From NCBI GenBank assembly GCA_017535125.1, contig JAFXUS010000057.1, positions 62,001 through 126,000 on the forward strand: a stretch of DNA of 64,000 bases, read 5' to 3'. Positions 54,492-62,493 of this stretch are shown here, piece after piece. The translations under genes were made by a program, and so were the position numbers. How positions within the stretch are numbered: position 1 is the stretch's first letter; every line of letters begins with the position of its first letter. The stretch is from Bacteroidales bacterium (lineage in GTDB: Bacteria > Bacteroidota > Bacteroidia > Bacteroidales > UBA932). Under the pieces are notes generated by a model. The model searched no databases. It was not told the origin of the DNA and was given only the letters and a program-made list of their open reading frames with translations.

Positions 54492-55600
54492 CAGCGTTCG
54501 AATACAAGCTTCCCTTCGGGGTTGAACATTTTGAGGGTGAAGTTCTTGCGGTCGCAGGAAACCTCGAGGCGATGGGCGTCGTCGTTGACGATGATGGGGA
54601 AGTCGTTGCCCATCGTGCCGGGCTTGCAGTACATGAACGTATGCAGGTCCGCGCCGATCATGAGGTCGATGCCCGCCTTGTTGAGCAGGGGCACGAAATG
54701 GACGTTGAGCCAGCGCTGGAGCAGGTAGTCCTGCTTGTTCGGATGGTCGATCATCGGGACGTGCAGCAGGCAGATCTTCATGGGCGCCTTGCGGAAGGAC
54801 GGCTCCCGGACGGCCTTGGCGGCCCATTCCAGCTGCTCGTTAAGGTAGTCTTCATAGACGTCCGAACCGCTGTAGAGGATGGAGCGCTTCTTGCCCGTCT
54901 CGCCCGCGTCGAACACGATGAACGCCACCGGCCCATGCCGGAACGTGTAGTAGAACGGTGCCGGATCGTCGTTGGGGTAGATCTCCGAGATCAGCTGAAC
55001 GTTGTTGCCGCGGCCTTCGTGGTTGCCGCGCCCGAAGAGGATGGGAATGCCGGAGGGGAGGTGCCCCAGCGGCTCGATGGCGTAGTGCACGAGGGTATCC
55101 AGCTCGTAGTTTCCCGCGGAGACGATGTCCCCGTTCAGGAAGATGAAGTCGGTCGAGGCCGAGTCCACCTGCGCCGCCAGGGCGGCGTAGTCCTCCGTGC
55201 GCATGTGGATGTCGTTGAATACGGAGAAATGGCACTCGGGCGCCTTGCTGTCCAGGGTACGGACGCTGCGCCACTCGCCCTCGTAGGCGTCGGCGAAAAC
55301 GGGGTCATAGGGATTGGAATCGTCCGCGAGGTCCACGCCGCAGGCGCGGTAGCGGACCACCGCACCGGCTTCCAGCCCCTCGAGTTTGACCCGGTGCAGG
55401 CGCTTGAAGACGCGCCGCCCCGCATAGGTCTCGAAATGGACGGTCCCGTCCGCCAGTTCGACGTAAGCCATGCCCGGCTTCTCGCTGACCCACAGGATGT
55501 TCACGGAATTCTCCCGGGCGCCGTACACCCAGGGCCCCTGCTGCAGCGGACCCATCGCCAGCAGCAGACACAGCAACATTTGCAACATAGTTCCAGTCAT
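54491..55600 (-). CDS. Exported metallophosphoesterase
   Basis: 369 residues with a signal peptide (TMLQMLLCLLLAM). An Ig/FN3-like domain (about 20-110) precedes a calcineurin-type phosphoesterase with FNDIHMR (metal site D-x-H), FLNGDIVS, GRGNHEGRG and LLHVPMIDH, and GADLHTF in place of the usual GHxH. It likely hydrolyses phosphodiesters or phosphomonoesters in the periplasm. It sits between two acyltransferase genes on the same strand. Confidence 0.85.
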   Translation of the reverse strand: MTGTMLQMLLCLLLAMGPLQQGPWVYGARENSVNILWVSEKPGMAYVELADGTVHFETYAGRRVFKRLHRVKLEGLEAGAVVRYRACGVDLADDSNPYDPVFADAYEGEWRSVRTLDSKAPECHFSVFNDIHMRTEDYAALAAQVDSASTDFIFLNGDIVSAGNYELDTLVHYAIEPLGHLPSGIPILFGRGNHEGRGNNVQLISEIYPNDDPAPFYYTFRHGPVAFIVFDAGETGKKRSILYSGSDVYEDYLNEQLEWAAKAVREPSFRKAPMKICLLHVPMIDHPNKQDYLLQRWLNVHFVPLLNKAGIDLMIGADLHTFMYCKPGTMGNDFPIIVNDDAHRLEVSCDRKNFTLKMFNPEGKLVFER

Positions 55601-55609
55601 CGGTTATTG

Positions 55610-56791
55610 TTATTTCTTTCGCTTGAGCCAGTGCTCCTTGAGCCATTCGCGTGTCGGCTCGTCGTAGGCCTTGAGGAGGCCGTAGGCCAGGACGATCGCC
55701 ATGAAGACGACGCCGGCGCCCACGGCGATGTGCTGCCAGCGCGGCGCGTCCGGGTGGGAGTATACCCAGCCCATCTGCATGTAGATCAGCGGGTAATGAG
55801 TGATGTAGATGGGGTAGGAGATGTCCCCGAGCCACTTGCAGATGGCCGTGCTCCGGGGCGTGGTGGTGACCGATCCGGCGCCCGTCAGCACAATGAGCGG
55901 GAAGAGCACCAGGATGCAGAGTGCCTGGAACAGGCCGTCCGGGACACCCTGCTTGCCGCCGATGCAGGGCATGGCGAGCAGGACGATGATCGCCAGGGCG
56001 CACCACCAGAAGCCGCCCTTGAGGTGGATCGGCGAGCCGCTGGGGTTCGATTCGGTCCGATGGGCGGGCAGGATCCGGGAGATCAGCAGGCCGCACAGGA
56101 AGGGATACAGCAGGCGCGTGAACGCGATGTAGATCTGGTCCGGGGTCAGCGCCCAGCCGCCGATGATGTTGTAATGGGGCTCCTCCAGCAGGCCGAACAC
56201 GTTCCAGCCCAGGGTCATGTCCAGGGTGAAGAAGGCGCACGCGACGCAGAGGATGGCCAGCACGGCCTTCGGCAAATGCCTGAAGATGAACGCGTACAGG
56301 ATGTTTCCGATGTATTCCAGGGTCAGGGTCCACTGCGGTCCGTTGAAGGAGTTCAGCTCACCCCAGCCGCGGATGTCCAGCCCATTGCCGCAGGGGATGA
56401 TGAACAGTCCCATCAGCAGGCAGAGGGCGAATTTCCACGCTTCCACCTCCTGCGTCTTCGGGAAGGCGGGCCCGGCGAAGAAGAACAGCGCCGCGCCCAC
56501 GAGCGTGCCCGCGATCACCATCGGATGCAGGCGCGTCAGACGCCGCTTGAAGAAGCCCCAGGTGGTCATCCTGTCCCAGCGGTCATCATAGGCGTAGCCC
56601 ACGACGAAACCGCTCAGCACGAAGAAGAAATCCACCGCCAGGTAGCCGTGGTTGATGATCTGGTAGGCCGGACCCTTGGAATAGGTCTCGAAGATGTGGA
56701 ACAGCACCACCATGAGGGCGGCGATGCCGCGCAGCCCGTCCAGGATCTCGTAGCGGGGCTTGGAAGCGAGATATACGTTCTCTTTTGCCAT
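55610..56791 (-). CDS. OafA-like membrane acyltransferase family 3
   Basis: 393 residues. The start YEILDGLRGIAALMVVLFHI (with the DGLRG and FHI of OafA/YrhL proteins), then GYLAVDFFFVLSGFVVGYAY and FFKRRLTRLHP, make this a confident assignment. About ten membrane segments are present; there is no fused SGNH domain. It is 10 bases upstream of the phosphoesterase gene and 4 bases after the YhfC-like gene, in a single minus-strand unit. Confidence 0.93.
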   Translation of the reverse strand: MAKENVYLASKPRYEILDGLRGIAALMVVLFHIFETYSKGPAYQIINHGYLAVDFFFVLSGFVVGYAYDDRWDRMTTWGFFKRRLTRLHPMVIAGTLVGAALFFFAGPAFPKTQEVEAWKFALCLLMGLFIIPCGNGLDIRGWGELNSFNGPQWTLTLEYIGNILYAFIFRHLPKAVLAILCVACAFFTLDMTLGWNVFGLLEEPHYNIIGGWALTPDQIYIAFTRLLYPFLCGLLISRILPAHRTESNPSGSPIHLKGGFWWCALAIIVLLAMPCIGGKQGVPDGLFQALCILVLFPLIVLTGAGSVTTTPRSTAICKWLGDISYPIYITHYPLIYMQMGWVYSHPDAPRWQHIAVGAGVVFMAIVLAYGLLKAYDEPTREWLKEHWLKRKK

Positions 56792-56795
56792 ATGA

Positions 56796-57575
56796 TTATA
56801 GTTTCTTTGCGACCATGTAAGCGATGGCGGCGACGGCGACGGCCTGCGCCGTCACGATCAGTTCCAGCGAGAGCGTCCCGGCAGACTTCGAAAGCAGCAC
56901 GGCGCCGGCATCGACGAGCGCGTGCAGGAGGATGGCGGCCGGGAACAGCCACAGCCATCTGCCGCCCTTGCGGACGGCTGCCCACACCAGGATGGAGAAG
57001 CCCAGATGGAGCAGCAACGCGGAGAAGCGCTCCCAGAGGCCCAGCAGCATCGAATCTGCCGTCAGGGTCTGCAGTGTATCCAGCTGCGCCTGCAACTGCG
57101 CCACGGATTCTTCCGGAACATTGGTGAACAGGATGCCGGACATGCCGGAATTGATCAGGAAGGATACCACCAGATTGGAAATCATGGTGAGCCCGAAAAG
57201 GATGAGCATCTCCGCGCCGCCGTGGCCGATACCGTAGGCGATGCCGGGGATCGGCGCTGTCGGCTCCTTCTTCATCAGGAATTTCATGGAGAGGAAGCGA
57301 CCGGTCTCCTCGAAGATGCCGGCGGCCAGGCCGCCGTAAATGGCGTACAGGAGCGTGTTGCCCGTGATGACGCCGCCGTGGGGTCCCTTCAGCACCAGCT
57401 GGTGCATAATGCTTTCCAGCACCAGGGCGAAGAGGAAGAAGGTGCCGGCACCGATCAGGATGGTGGAAAGCTTCGCATGGTGCTTGCGCACCAGGTACCA
57501 CGCCAGGGCAACGGGAACGGCAATGCCGATTACCGCATTGACCCCCATCAAAATCATTGAACTTGTAGGAACCAT
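56796..57575 (-). CDS. YhfC family intramembrane protein
   Basis: 259 residues with about seven membrane segments. The family motifs GGLAAGIFEETGRFLSMKFL and GIAYGIGHGGAEMLILFG carry the EExxR-like Glu pair and His-Glu residues that resemble the CAAX-protease fold. YhfC proteins are putative intramembrane metalloproteases of unknown substrate. It is the first gene of the operon; a TATCTTTG box lies 4 bases before its ATG (57575), so the mRNA is probably leaderless. Confidence 0.87.
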   Translation of the reverse strand: MVPTSSMILMGVNAVIGIAVPVALAWYLVRKHHAKLSTILIGAGTFFLFALVLESIMHQLVLKGPHGGVITGNTLLYAIYGGLAAGIFEETGRFLSMKFLMKKEPTAPIPGIAYGIGHGGAEMLILFGLTMISNLVVSFLINSGMSGILFTNVPEESVAQLQAQLDTLQTLTADSMLLGLWERFSALLLHLGFSILVWAAVRKGGRWLWLFPAAILLHALVDAGAVLLSKSAGTLSLELIVTAQAVAVAAIAYMVAKKL

Positions 57576-57579
57576 ATCC

Positions 57580-57587
57580 CAAAGATA
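57580..57587 (-). promoter_or_regulatory. -7 promoter element TATCTTTG for the YhfC operon
   Basis: Minus-strand TAnnTTTG match with only GGAT before the ATG at 57575. Confidence 0.6.
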
Positions 57588-57631
57588 CGTAATTATTGGA
57601 ACTATGTCTAATTTGTCGTACCTTTCCGCCC

Positions 57632-57676
57632 ATGAAAAAGATCGAAGTCAATGCCGAGATCGATGCCCTCCTCTAA
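57632..57676 (+). other. 14-codon ORF overlapping the AraC gene start, possible frameshifted N-terminus
   Basis: The peptide MKKIEVNAEIDALL is followed by TAA. It begins at the best-placed ATG after the likely promoter (TACCTTTC near 57619-57626). The AraC frame continues directly after its stop in the +1 frame with KPHWSPD. It may be a leader peptide, or the true N-terminus of the AraC protein joined by a +1 shift at CTC-TAA. Confidence 0.35.
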
Positions 57677-58466
57677 GCCGCACTGGAGTCCGGATGCGGA
57701 CTTCTCTTCATGTCCATTCTTCATCCGGAGGATGGACACGGTCGGCTATTCCAAACCGGCGGAAGCACCTGCGGCACAGCTTCCTCTTATCAGTTTTATC
57801 TATGTTTCCTCCGGGGAAGTGCTGGTCGATGTGGACGGCTCGCCATTTCTTTGCCAGCCCGGACACCTGCTGCTGATTCCGCAGCAGCAGGCGTTTGCCA
57901 TCCGATACTATCGGAGTGCCATCGGCTATACGGGAGGCTTCGCCCCGTCATTCCTCCCTGACTCCAAACCGTTGCGCTATCTCTCGGCGCCGCTGCATCA
58001 GGGCTTCTGGTTTGATGAAGGCGCCTTCATGGCTGAGCTGTTCAGTATGCTCACCAATTCCTTCGAGAAAGGAGACCGCGTATTCCTGGAGAAGGGCCTG
58101 GACCTGCTCATGTCGCGTATCCAGCCCAATCTCCCTGCCACCATCCCTTCTGCCGTGAGCACTTTCCTGGAGTCTGTGTTCGATCCTGCCAGGACGCCGG
58201 AGACCATCGCCGTCTATGCCGATGAGGCCGGCATAAGCGAGAACTATCTGAGCCGTCTGGTGAAGCAGTCCACGGGTCGCAGCGTCGGGGCATGGATTGA
58301 CATCGTCCGTATCCAGCGTGCCAAACGAATGCTCTCATCCACAAGCCTTTCCATCATCGACATAGCCGCTTCCGTGGGCGTGGAAGATCAGTCCTATTTT
58401 TCCAGGCTATTCAAGAAAGAGACGGGTGTGACGCCATCCGCCTTCCGGAAAAAGATGCAAGGATAA
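57651..58466 (+). CDS. AraC family transcriptional regulator
   Basis: Up to 271 residues. A cupin-like N-terminal sensor domain (FIYVSSGEVLVDVDGSPFLC, QPGHLLLIPQQQAF) is followed by the AraC double HTH (about 175-270) with IAVYADEAGISENYLSRLVK and IIDIAASVGVEDQSYFSRLF, then KKETGVTPSAFRK. It likely binds a small metabolite. The start is uncertain: ATGs at 57651, 57663 and 57732 are in frame, and a 14-codon ORF overlaps the first two. It is divergent from the YhfC operon and might control it. Confidence 0.87.
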   Translation: MPRSMPSSKPHWSPDADFSSCPFFIRRMDTVGYSKPAEAPAAQLPLISFIYVSSGEVLVDVDGSPFLCQPGHLLLIPQQQAFAIRYYRSAIGYTGGFAPSFLPDSKPLRYLSAPLHQGFWFDEGAFMAELFSMLTNSFEKGDRVFLEKGLDLLMSRIQPNLPATIPSAVSTFLESVFDPARTPETIAVYADEAGISENYLSRLVKQSTGRSVGAWIDIVRIQRAKRMLSSTSLSIIDIAASVGVEDQSYFSRLFKKETGVTPSAFRKKMQG

Positions 58467-58539
58467 TCCTAATTCTATCCATTTTCGGCCTAAAATATCC
58501 CGCTGCTTATAGCGAACTTTGCCGCGACTTAAGGCCGAC

Positions 58540-58941
58540 ATGAACAAAAGAAATCTATACCTGATTGCCGCCCTGATCTGGGGAATCCCCGGCATCATTA
58601 TCAGTGTCAAGGGGTTCCGTGCCTATCTGACCATGGCGCCGGGAAAACTCTGGTGGCTGCTTCTCATCACTGCAGCCGTCATGATTGGATTCTATGTGAT
58701 GTTTTCACGCATTGTGGACAGGTACTCTGCCCGTATAGCATCCTTGCCCCAGACAACCAATATCCGGCAGACCTTTCCGCTTCGTGGATGGATTCTGGTC
58801 ATCTGTATGACATGCCTCGGAATCGCGCTAAAATTCATCCCCGGAATACCGATGTCTTTCACAGCATCATTCTACAGCGGCCTGGGACCTATGCTGGTTG
58901 TTGCGGCATGTCGTTTTATCCATAACAGAAAAGACGTATGA
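58540..58941 (+). CDS. Membrane protein of unknown function
   Basis: 133 residues with four membrane segments (LYLIAALIWGIPGIIISVKG, LWWLLLITAAVMIGFYVMFS, GWILVICMTCLGIALKFIPG, and a last one near VVAACR). No family is recognised. The ATG at 58540 is chosen because it starts the first hydrophobic segment's basic flank (MNKRN). Its TGA overlaps the DUF4491 start (ATGA). Confidence 0.72.
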   Translation: MNKRNLYLIAALIWGIPGIIISVKGFRAYLTMAPGKLWWLLLITAAVMIGFYVMFSRIVDRYSARIASLPQTTNIRQTFPLRGWILVICMTCLGIALKFIPGIPMSFTASFYSGLGPMLVVAACRFIHNRKDV

Positions 58942-59264
58942 ACTTCAATGGAGTCATCGTCGGGGCAGCCGTGTTCCTGAGCATCGGCATCTGCCACCCG
59001 GCGGTCATCAAGATGGAATATTACCTTGGGAAACAGAGCTGGTGGATCTGGCTGGTTGCCGGACTGGGATTCTCGGCCCTGTCCCTGTTCGTGCAAGACG
59101 ACACCCTCTCCACCATTATCGGCGGTTTCTCCTTTTCCTGCCTCTGGGGCATCGGCGAGATGTTCCTGCAGGAGAAGCGCGTGCTGCGCGGCTGGTTTCC
59201 GGAGAACCCGGCCCGGCACGACTATTACGAAAGGCGTCGCATAGAAATGAAAGGAAAACTATGA
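58938..59264 (+). CDS. DUF4491 family membrane protein
   Basis: 108 residues with three membrane segments: NGVIVGAAVFLSIGICHPAV, WWIWLVAGLGFSALSLFV and a third at SFSCLWGIGEMFLQE. The pattern FNGxIIGxxxFxxIGxFHPxVIK, seen here as GICHPAVIKMEYY, and the tail GWFPENP define DUF4491, common in Bacteroidales. Function unknown. It overlaps its neighbours by ATGA on both sides. Confidence 0.88.
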   Translation: MNFNGVIVGAAVFLSIGICHPAVIKMEYYLGKQSWWIWLVAGLGFSALSLFVQDDTLSTIIGGFSFSCLWGIGEMFLQEKRVLRGWFPENPARHDYYERRRIEMKGKL

Positions 59265-59848
59265 AGCGAATCGTTTATGCAATAATCTGCCTGCTGCTGG
59301 CCGTGTCGGCAGGGGCGCAGGAGAAGAAGCTGCTGCGCGGCTTCGACGGGGGAATGATGGTCCACACCGGCTATCTTTCCGGGAATCTGGATGCAATCGG
59401 ATATCAGGCGAAGGGTGCTCCCATGGGCATCGGCGGTGTCATCCGCCTGCATCTGGGGGAACATTTCCGGATTGGCAGTGAAGGCTATGTGTCGACGCTC
59501 GGCCAGCGGGGCAACGGAAGCTATCTGAAGTATGGTTGGGGCGGTCTGCTGGCCGATTTCTATACGGTGCTGGGACGATTCCAGCCTTATGCCGGCCTCA
59601 CGCTGGGCGGCGGCGCCATGACCACGCTCCTGATGTTTGAAGAGCCAGCCTCGGCCTGGGCTCCCGTTGACGGGACTCGTTTCCATAAGCAGGACTTCAT
59701 GGTCATCGACCCATTCGTCGGCTGCGATTTCATCGTGTCCGGCCCCATGCACTTGACCATCAAGGTGGACTACCTCTGCGCCCTCAGCGAATCAAAACTC
59801 CTTCCGCACGGCCCCCGCGTCTATATCGGCTTCCTGTTCTATCACTGA
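59261..59848 (+). CDS. Outer-membrane beta-barrel family protein
   Basis: 195 residues with an SPI signal (MKRIVYAIICLLLAVSAGAQ). Short barrel strands follow (FDGGMMVHTGYLSGN, GIGGVIRLHLGEHFRIGSEG, YLKYGWGGLLADFY, RFQPYAGLTLGGG), ending GPRVYIGFLFYH with a terminal aromatic-His. The role is unknown. The ATG at 59261 overlaps the DUF4491 stop; a longer frame upstream is the wrong frame through DUF4491. Confidence 0.78.
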   Translation: MKRIVYAIICLLLAVSAGAQEKKLLRGFDGGMMVHTGYLSGNLDAIGYQAKGAPMGIGGVIRLHLGEHFRIGSEGYVSTLGQRGNGSYLKYGWGGLLADFYTVLGRFQPYAGLTLGGGAMTTLLMFEEPASAWAPVDGTRFHKQDFMVIDPFVGCDFIVSGPMHLTIKVDYLCALSESKLLPHGPRVYIGFLFYH

Positions 59849-60065
59849 AAAAGAAGGCCTCCACCCGGGATGGGCAGAGGCCGTTGCACACTAAACCGTT
59901 TTAGTCTGATATGGTTAAGATTTCTAGGGCAAAGTTACCTTAGAAAAAACAACCGTGAAATCGCAAAGAATGGTGATTTTCTCCTCTGGCAGAATTCATA
60001 ATAAGTGAGGATTGACTGCCGTAGGGGAATGCACGACCTTTGTGACAGCCTAAAAACGGTTAGTT
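59849..60065. other. Intergenic region without a recognised gene
   Basis: It holds an imperfect GGCCTC...GAGGCC hairpin at about 59857-59882 and A/T-rich DNA, with GACCTTTG near 60035-60042 as a one-mismatch -7 box for the next gene. I see no RNA gene or ORF in it. Confidence 0.4.
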
Positions 60066-60608
60066 ATGAAAACAGTGTTCAAAGTCTTTCTGATGGAGAT
60101 CGCATATCTGGCCATCTTCATCCTGGGCGCCGCGAGCGGGGCTATTCATCCTGCTTTTTATGCTTACATAGGAGCCCTATTGCCGCTGCTGTCGGCGTTC
60201 GTGTATCTCAGAACAGCAACAATCATCCGCGGCTTCGGTGCCGCGACCGCATTGAACGGATTCATCCTTGTCCTGTTCCTGCTGGTCGGCGAAGCGGACA
60301 CGCTTTTTATTGTTGGTATTATCCTCCTGACGGCGTTTGCGGAGTTGATCCGGTGGCGCTATAAGGATGACGCCAGGAAGGGCATCCGCTGGAGCTTCGT
60401 GCCGTTCGCTTTCTCCTTCTTCGCCTACACGGGCCACTGGTGGACCGACACGGAAGGCTCCCTGGCCGCCGCGGTCGAAGAAATGCCGGCCGGCTATGAC
60501 CAGCTGATGCTCCCGGTCATCAACAACATCCCCGTTCTTATCGTAGTTCTGCTGCTGACCATCCCCGTCTCGATTCTGGCGATGCGCCTGGCGGAACGTA
60601 CCCGCTAG
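60066..60608 (+). CDS. MptD/Trep_Strep-like membrane protein (possible ECF S-component)
   Basis: 180 residues with five or six membrane segments. The central basic loop (WRYKDDARKGIRWSFVPF) followed by GHWWTDTEGSLAAAVEEMPA resembles MptD-family putative substrate-binding S components of ECF transporters. No EcfA or EcfT gene is near, so it would need a shared module elsewhere. The assignment is by eye and tentative. Its stop shares the palindrome CTAG with the convergent ZIP gene. Confidence 0.5.
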   Translation: MKTVFKVFLMEIAYLAIFILGAASGAIHPAFYAYIGALLPLLSAFVYLRTATIIRGFGAATALNGFILVLFLLVGEADTLFIVGIILLTAFAELIRWRYKDDARKGIRWSFVPFAFSFFAYTGHWWTDTEGSLAAAVEEMPAGYDQLMLPVINNIPVLIVVLLLTIPVSILAMRLAERTR

Positions 60609-61363
60609 CCCATCACGACATCCAGCACCATCATGAGGGCGAAGCCGATGGCGAAGCCCACGGTGGCGATGTTGGAATGTTCGCCCTGGGAGGCCTCCGG
60701 GACCAGTTCTTCCACGACGACATAGAGCATGGCGCCTGCGGCGAAGGCCAGCAGGAATGGCATCATCGGCGTGACCGCCGCGGCCAGCAGGATGACCAGC
60801 GCGCCGCCGATGGGCTCCACGATGCCGCTGAGCGCGCCGACGCCGAAGGCCTTCCGGCGGCTGTTCCCGGCGGCGCGCAGGGGCATGGAAATGATGGCCC
60901 CTTCCGGGATATTCTGGATTGCAATACCCAATGACAGCGCCAGTGCGCCGGCAGCCGTCATTCCGGCGCCGCCACTGAGCGCGCCGGCGATGGCGACGCC
61001 CACGGCCATGCCTTCCGGGAAATTGTGGATGGTGACGGCCAGGGCGAGCATCGTCGTCTTCGAGAGCTTGCTTTTCGGCCCTTCCGGACCGCCGACGGGG
61101 TGCAGGTGCGGCGTGATATGGTCGATCAGCAAGAGGAAGGCGAAGCCGCCCAGCAGGCCGATGGTCACGGGCCAGATGCCGCCCAGTTCCATGCCGGGGA
61201 TAAGCAGCGACCACACGGAGGCGGCCACCATCACGCCGGAGGCGAAGCCCAGCAGGATTTTCTGCAGCATGTCCGGCATCGCCTTCTTCATGAAAAAGAC
61301 GAAAGCCGATCCGAGCGCCGTGCCCAGGAAAGGTATCAGGAGAGCGGTCAGTATAGCATTCAT
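60605..61363 (-). CDS. ZIP family divalent metal transporter
   Basis: 252 residues with eight membrane segments. The metal-binding helices carry HNFPEGMAVGVAIAGAL (segment IV) and IQNIPEGAIISMPLRAAG (segment V), and a His-rich loop (DHITPHLHPVGG) lies between segments III and IV. This fits the GufA subgroup of ZIP proteins, which import Zn or other divalent metals. The ATG at 61363 is preferred over one 42 bases upstream that lies inside the leader. It is divergent from the ferritin operon. Confidence 0.93.
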   Translation of the reverse strand: MNAILTALLIPFLGTALGSAFVFFMKKAMPDMLQKILLGFASGVMVAASVWSLLIPGMELGGIWPVTIGLLGGFAFLLLIDHITPHLHPVGGPEGPKSKLSKTTMLALAVTIHNFPEGMAVGVAIAGALSGGAGMTAAGALALSLGIAIQNIPEGAIISMPLRAAGNSRRKAFGVGALSGIVEPIGGALVILLAAAVTPMMPFLLAFAAGAMLYVVVEELVPEASQGEHSNIATVGFAIGFALMMVLDVVMG

Positions 61364-61384
61364 AGAGTTCCTTATTATATAATA

Positions 61385-61392
61385 CAAATCTA
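61385..61392 (-). promoter_or_regulatory. -7 promoter element TAGATTTG for the ZIP gene
   Basis: Minus-strand TAnnTTTG match about 21 bases before the ATG at 61363. Confidence 0.55.
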
Positions 61393-61416
61393 CAATTCTT
61401 TTCACTTTTTTTCAAA

Positions 61417-61432
61417 ATATCGCTTGCGATAT
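61417..61432. promoter_or_regulatory. Palindromic operator candidate between ZIP and ferritin genes
   Basis: ATATCGC and GCGATAT form a perfect 7-2-7 palindrome between the two divergent -7 boxes. A second, shorter palindrome (ATCG TGAA CGAT) lies in the ferritin leader near 61455-61466. Placement suggests one metal- or redox-responsive regulator for both genes. Confidence 0.45.
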
Positions 61433-61445
61433 AAAAAATAAGTTG

Positions 61446-61453
61446 TATATTTG
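61446..61453 (+). promoter_or_regulatory. -7 promoter element TATATTTG for the ferritin operon
   Basis: Plus-strand TAnnTTTG match about 40 bases before the ATG at 61494. Confidence 0.6.
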
Positions 61454-61493
61454 CATCGTGAACGATATAAACAACAACAAAATACAAAGAATT

Positions 61494-61949
61494 ATGGACT
61501 TTTCTACTACTACTCAGATCGCTCAGATGATCGTGAACGAACTTGCCGGAAGTGCTTTCGTGCACAAAATGCAGGGACAGCTTTTCAAGAGCCAGGGCTT
61601 TGCGAAGCTCGGCCAGAAGTACCTGGACCATTATGCTGAAGAAATGGCCTGGGTCGAGAAATACACCGACCGCCTGTTGGACCTCGGCTGCGTGCCAGAG
61701 GTGAAGCTGTGCAGCCAGGCCGTCCTGATCGAGGACCCCAAGGCCTATCTCGAGGCTGACCTCAAGCTGCAGCGCGAGGGTGTCGAGACGCTCTACAAGA
61801 TCATGCCCACGCTGGCTTCCGACCCTACAACCTACGACCTCACCAAGGCGTATCTGCTGGACGAGGAGGAGGACCTGTACTGGGACGAGGAGCAGCTGGA
61901 CCTCATAGAGAAGATCGGTGTTCAGAACTGGTTGGTAAAACAGATGTAA
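61494..61949 (+). CDS. Bacterioferritin-like ferritin family protein
   Basis: 151 residues, a four-helix bundle. It has QKYLDHYAEEMAWVEKYTDR with the Glu-x-x-His-like ferroxidase ligands (HYAEEM), LGCVPEVKLCSQAVLIEDPK as the crossover loop, and EADLKLQREGVETL. It would store or detoxify iron. The start at 61494 follows the promoter and gives MDFSTTTQIA. Glutathione peroxidase follows with one base between, then the OhrR-like regulator, so this is an iron/peroxide operon. Confidence 0.82.
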   Translation: MDFSTTTQIAQMIVNELAGSAFVHKMQGQLFKSQGFAKLGQKYLDHYAEEMAWVEKYTDRLLDLGCVPEVKLCSQAVLIEDPKAYLEADLKLQREGVETLYKIMPTLASDPTTYDLTKAYLLDEEEDLYWDEEQLDLIEKIGVQNWLVKQM

Positions 61950-61950
61950 T

Positions 61951-62493
61951 ATGGCAAAGATCTACGATTTCAAAGCCCAGACCAACAAGGGCGTGGAGAT
62001 GGATTTCGCACAGTACGAAGGCAAGGTTCTCATGATTGTCAACACCGCATCCAAGTGCGGTTTCACCCCGCAGTACGATGGCCTGGAGGCGCTCTATCAG
62101 AAGTATAAGGACCAGGGCCTGGCCATCGTCGGCTTCCCCTGCGACCAGTTCGCCCACCAGGAACCCGGCACCAACGAGGAGATTGCGGAGTTCTGCCGTC
62201 TGAACCATGGCGTCACCTTCCAGCTGATGAGCAAGATCGACGTCAACGGCCCGAAGGCGGATCCCATCTTCGAGTACCTCAAGTCCGCGGCGCCGGCCGA
62301 GGAATACAAGGGCCTGAAGGCCAAAGCCGCGCACGCCATGCTTAAGGGACTGAGCAAAAGCGTGGAGAAGGATAGCGATATCCTCTGGAATTTCACCAAG
62401 TTCCTCGTCAACCGCGACGGCACCGTCGTCAAGCGTTACGCGCCGACCACGACGCCGGAGGACATGGAGAAGGACATCCAATCCATGTTGTAA
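61951..62493 (+). CDS. Glutathione peroxidase family protein (thiol peroxidase)
   Basis: 180 residues of thioredoxin fold. The peroxidatic Cys36 is in VNTASKCGFTPQY, with FPCDQFAHQEPGTNEEIAEF and the Trp/Asn of LWNFTKFLVNRDG as the catalytic tetrad. In bacteria without glutathione these enzymes are usually thioredoxin-dependent and reduce hydroperoxides. It is cotranscribed with the ferritin-like gene and the MarR gene. Confidence 0.95.
   Translation: MAKIYDFKAQTNKGVEMDFAQYEGKVLMIVNTASKCGFTPQYDGLEALYQKYKDQGLAIVGFPCDQFAHQEPGTNEEIAEFCRLNHGVTFQLMSKIDVNGPKADPIFEYLKSAAPAEEYKGLKAKAAHAMLKGLSKSVEKDSDILWNFTKFLVNRDGTVVKRYAPTTTPEDMEKDIQSML

Noticed and set aside
58898..59260. Upstream extension of the barrel protein frame through DUF4491
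   Set aside because: DUF4491 is coded in another frame there; the signal peptide and ATGA overlap fix the start at 59261.
59857..59882. GGCCTC/GAGGCC hairpin after the barrel gene as a terminator
   Set aside because: On the plus strand it lacks a T run and the stem is interrupted; the T-rich side faces the minus strand, where no gene ends.
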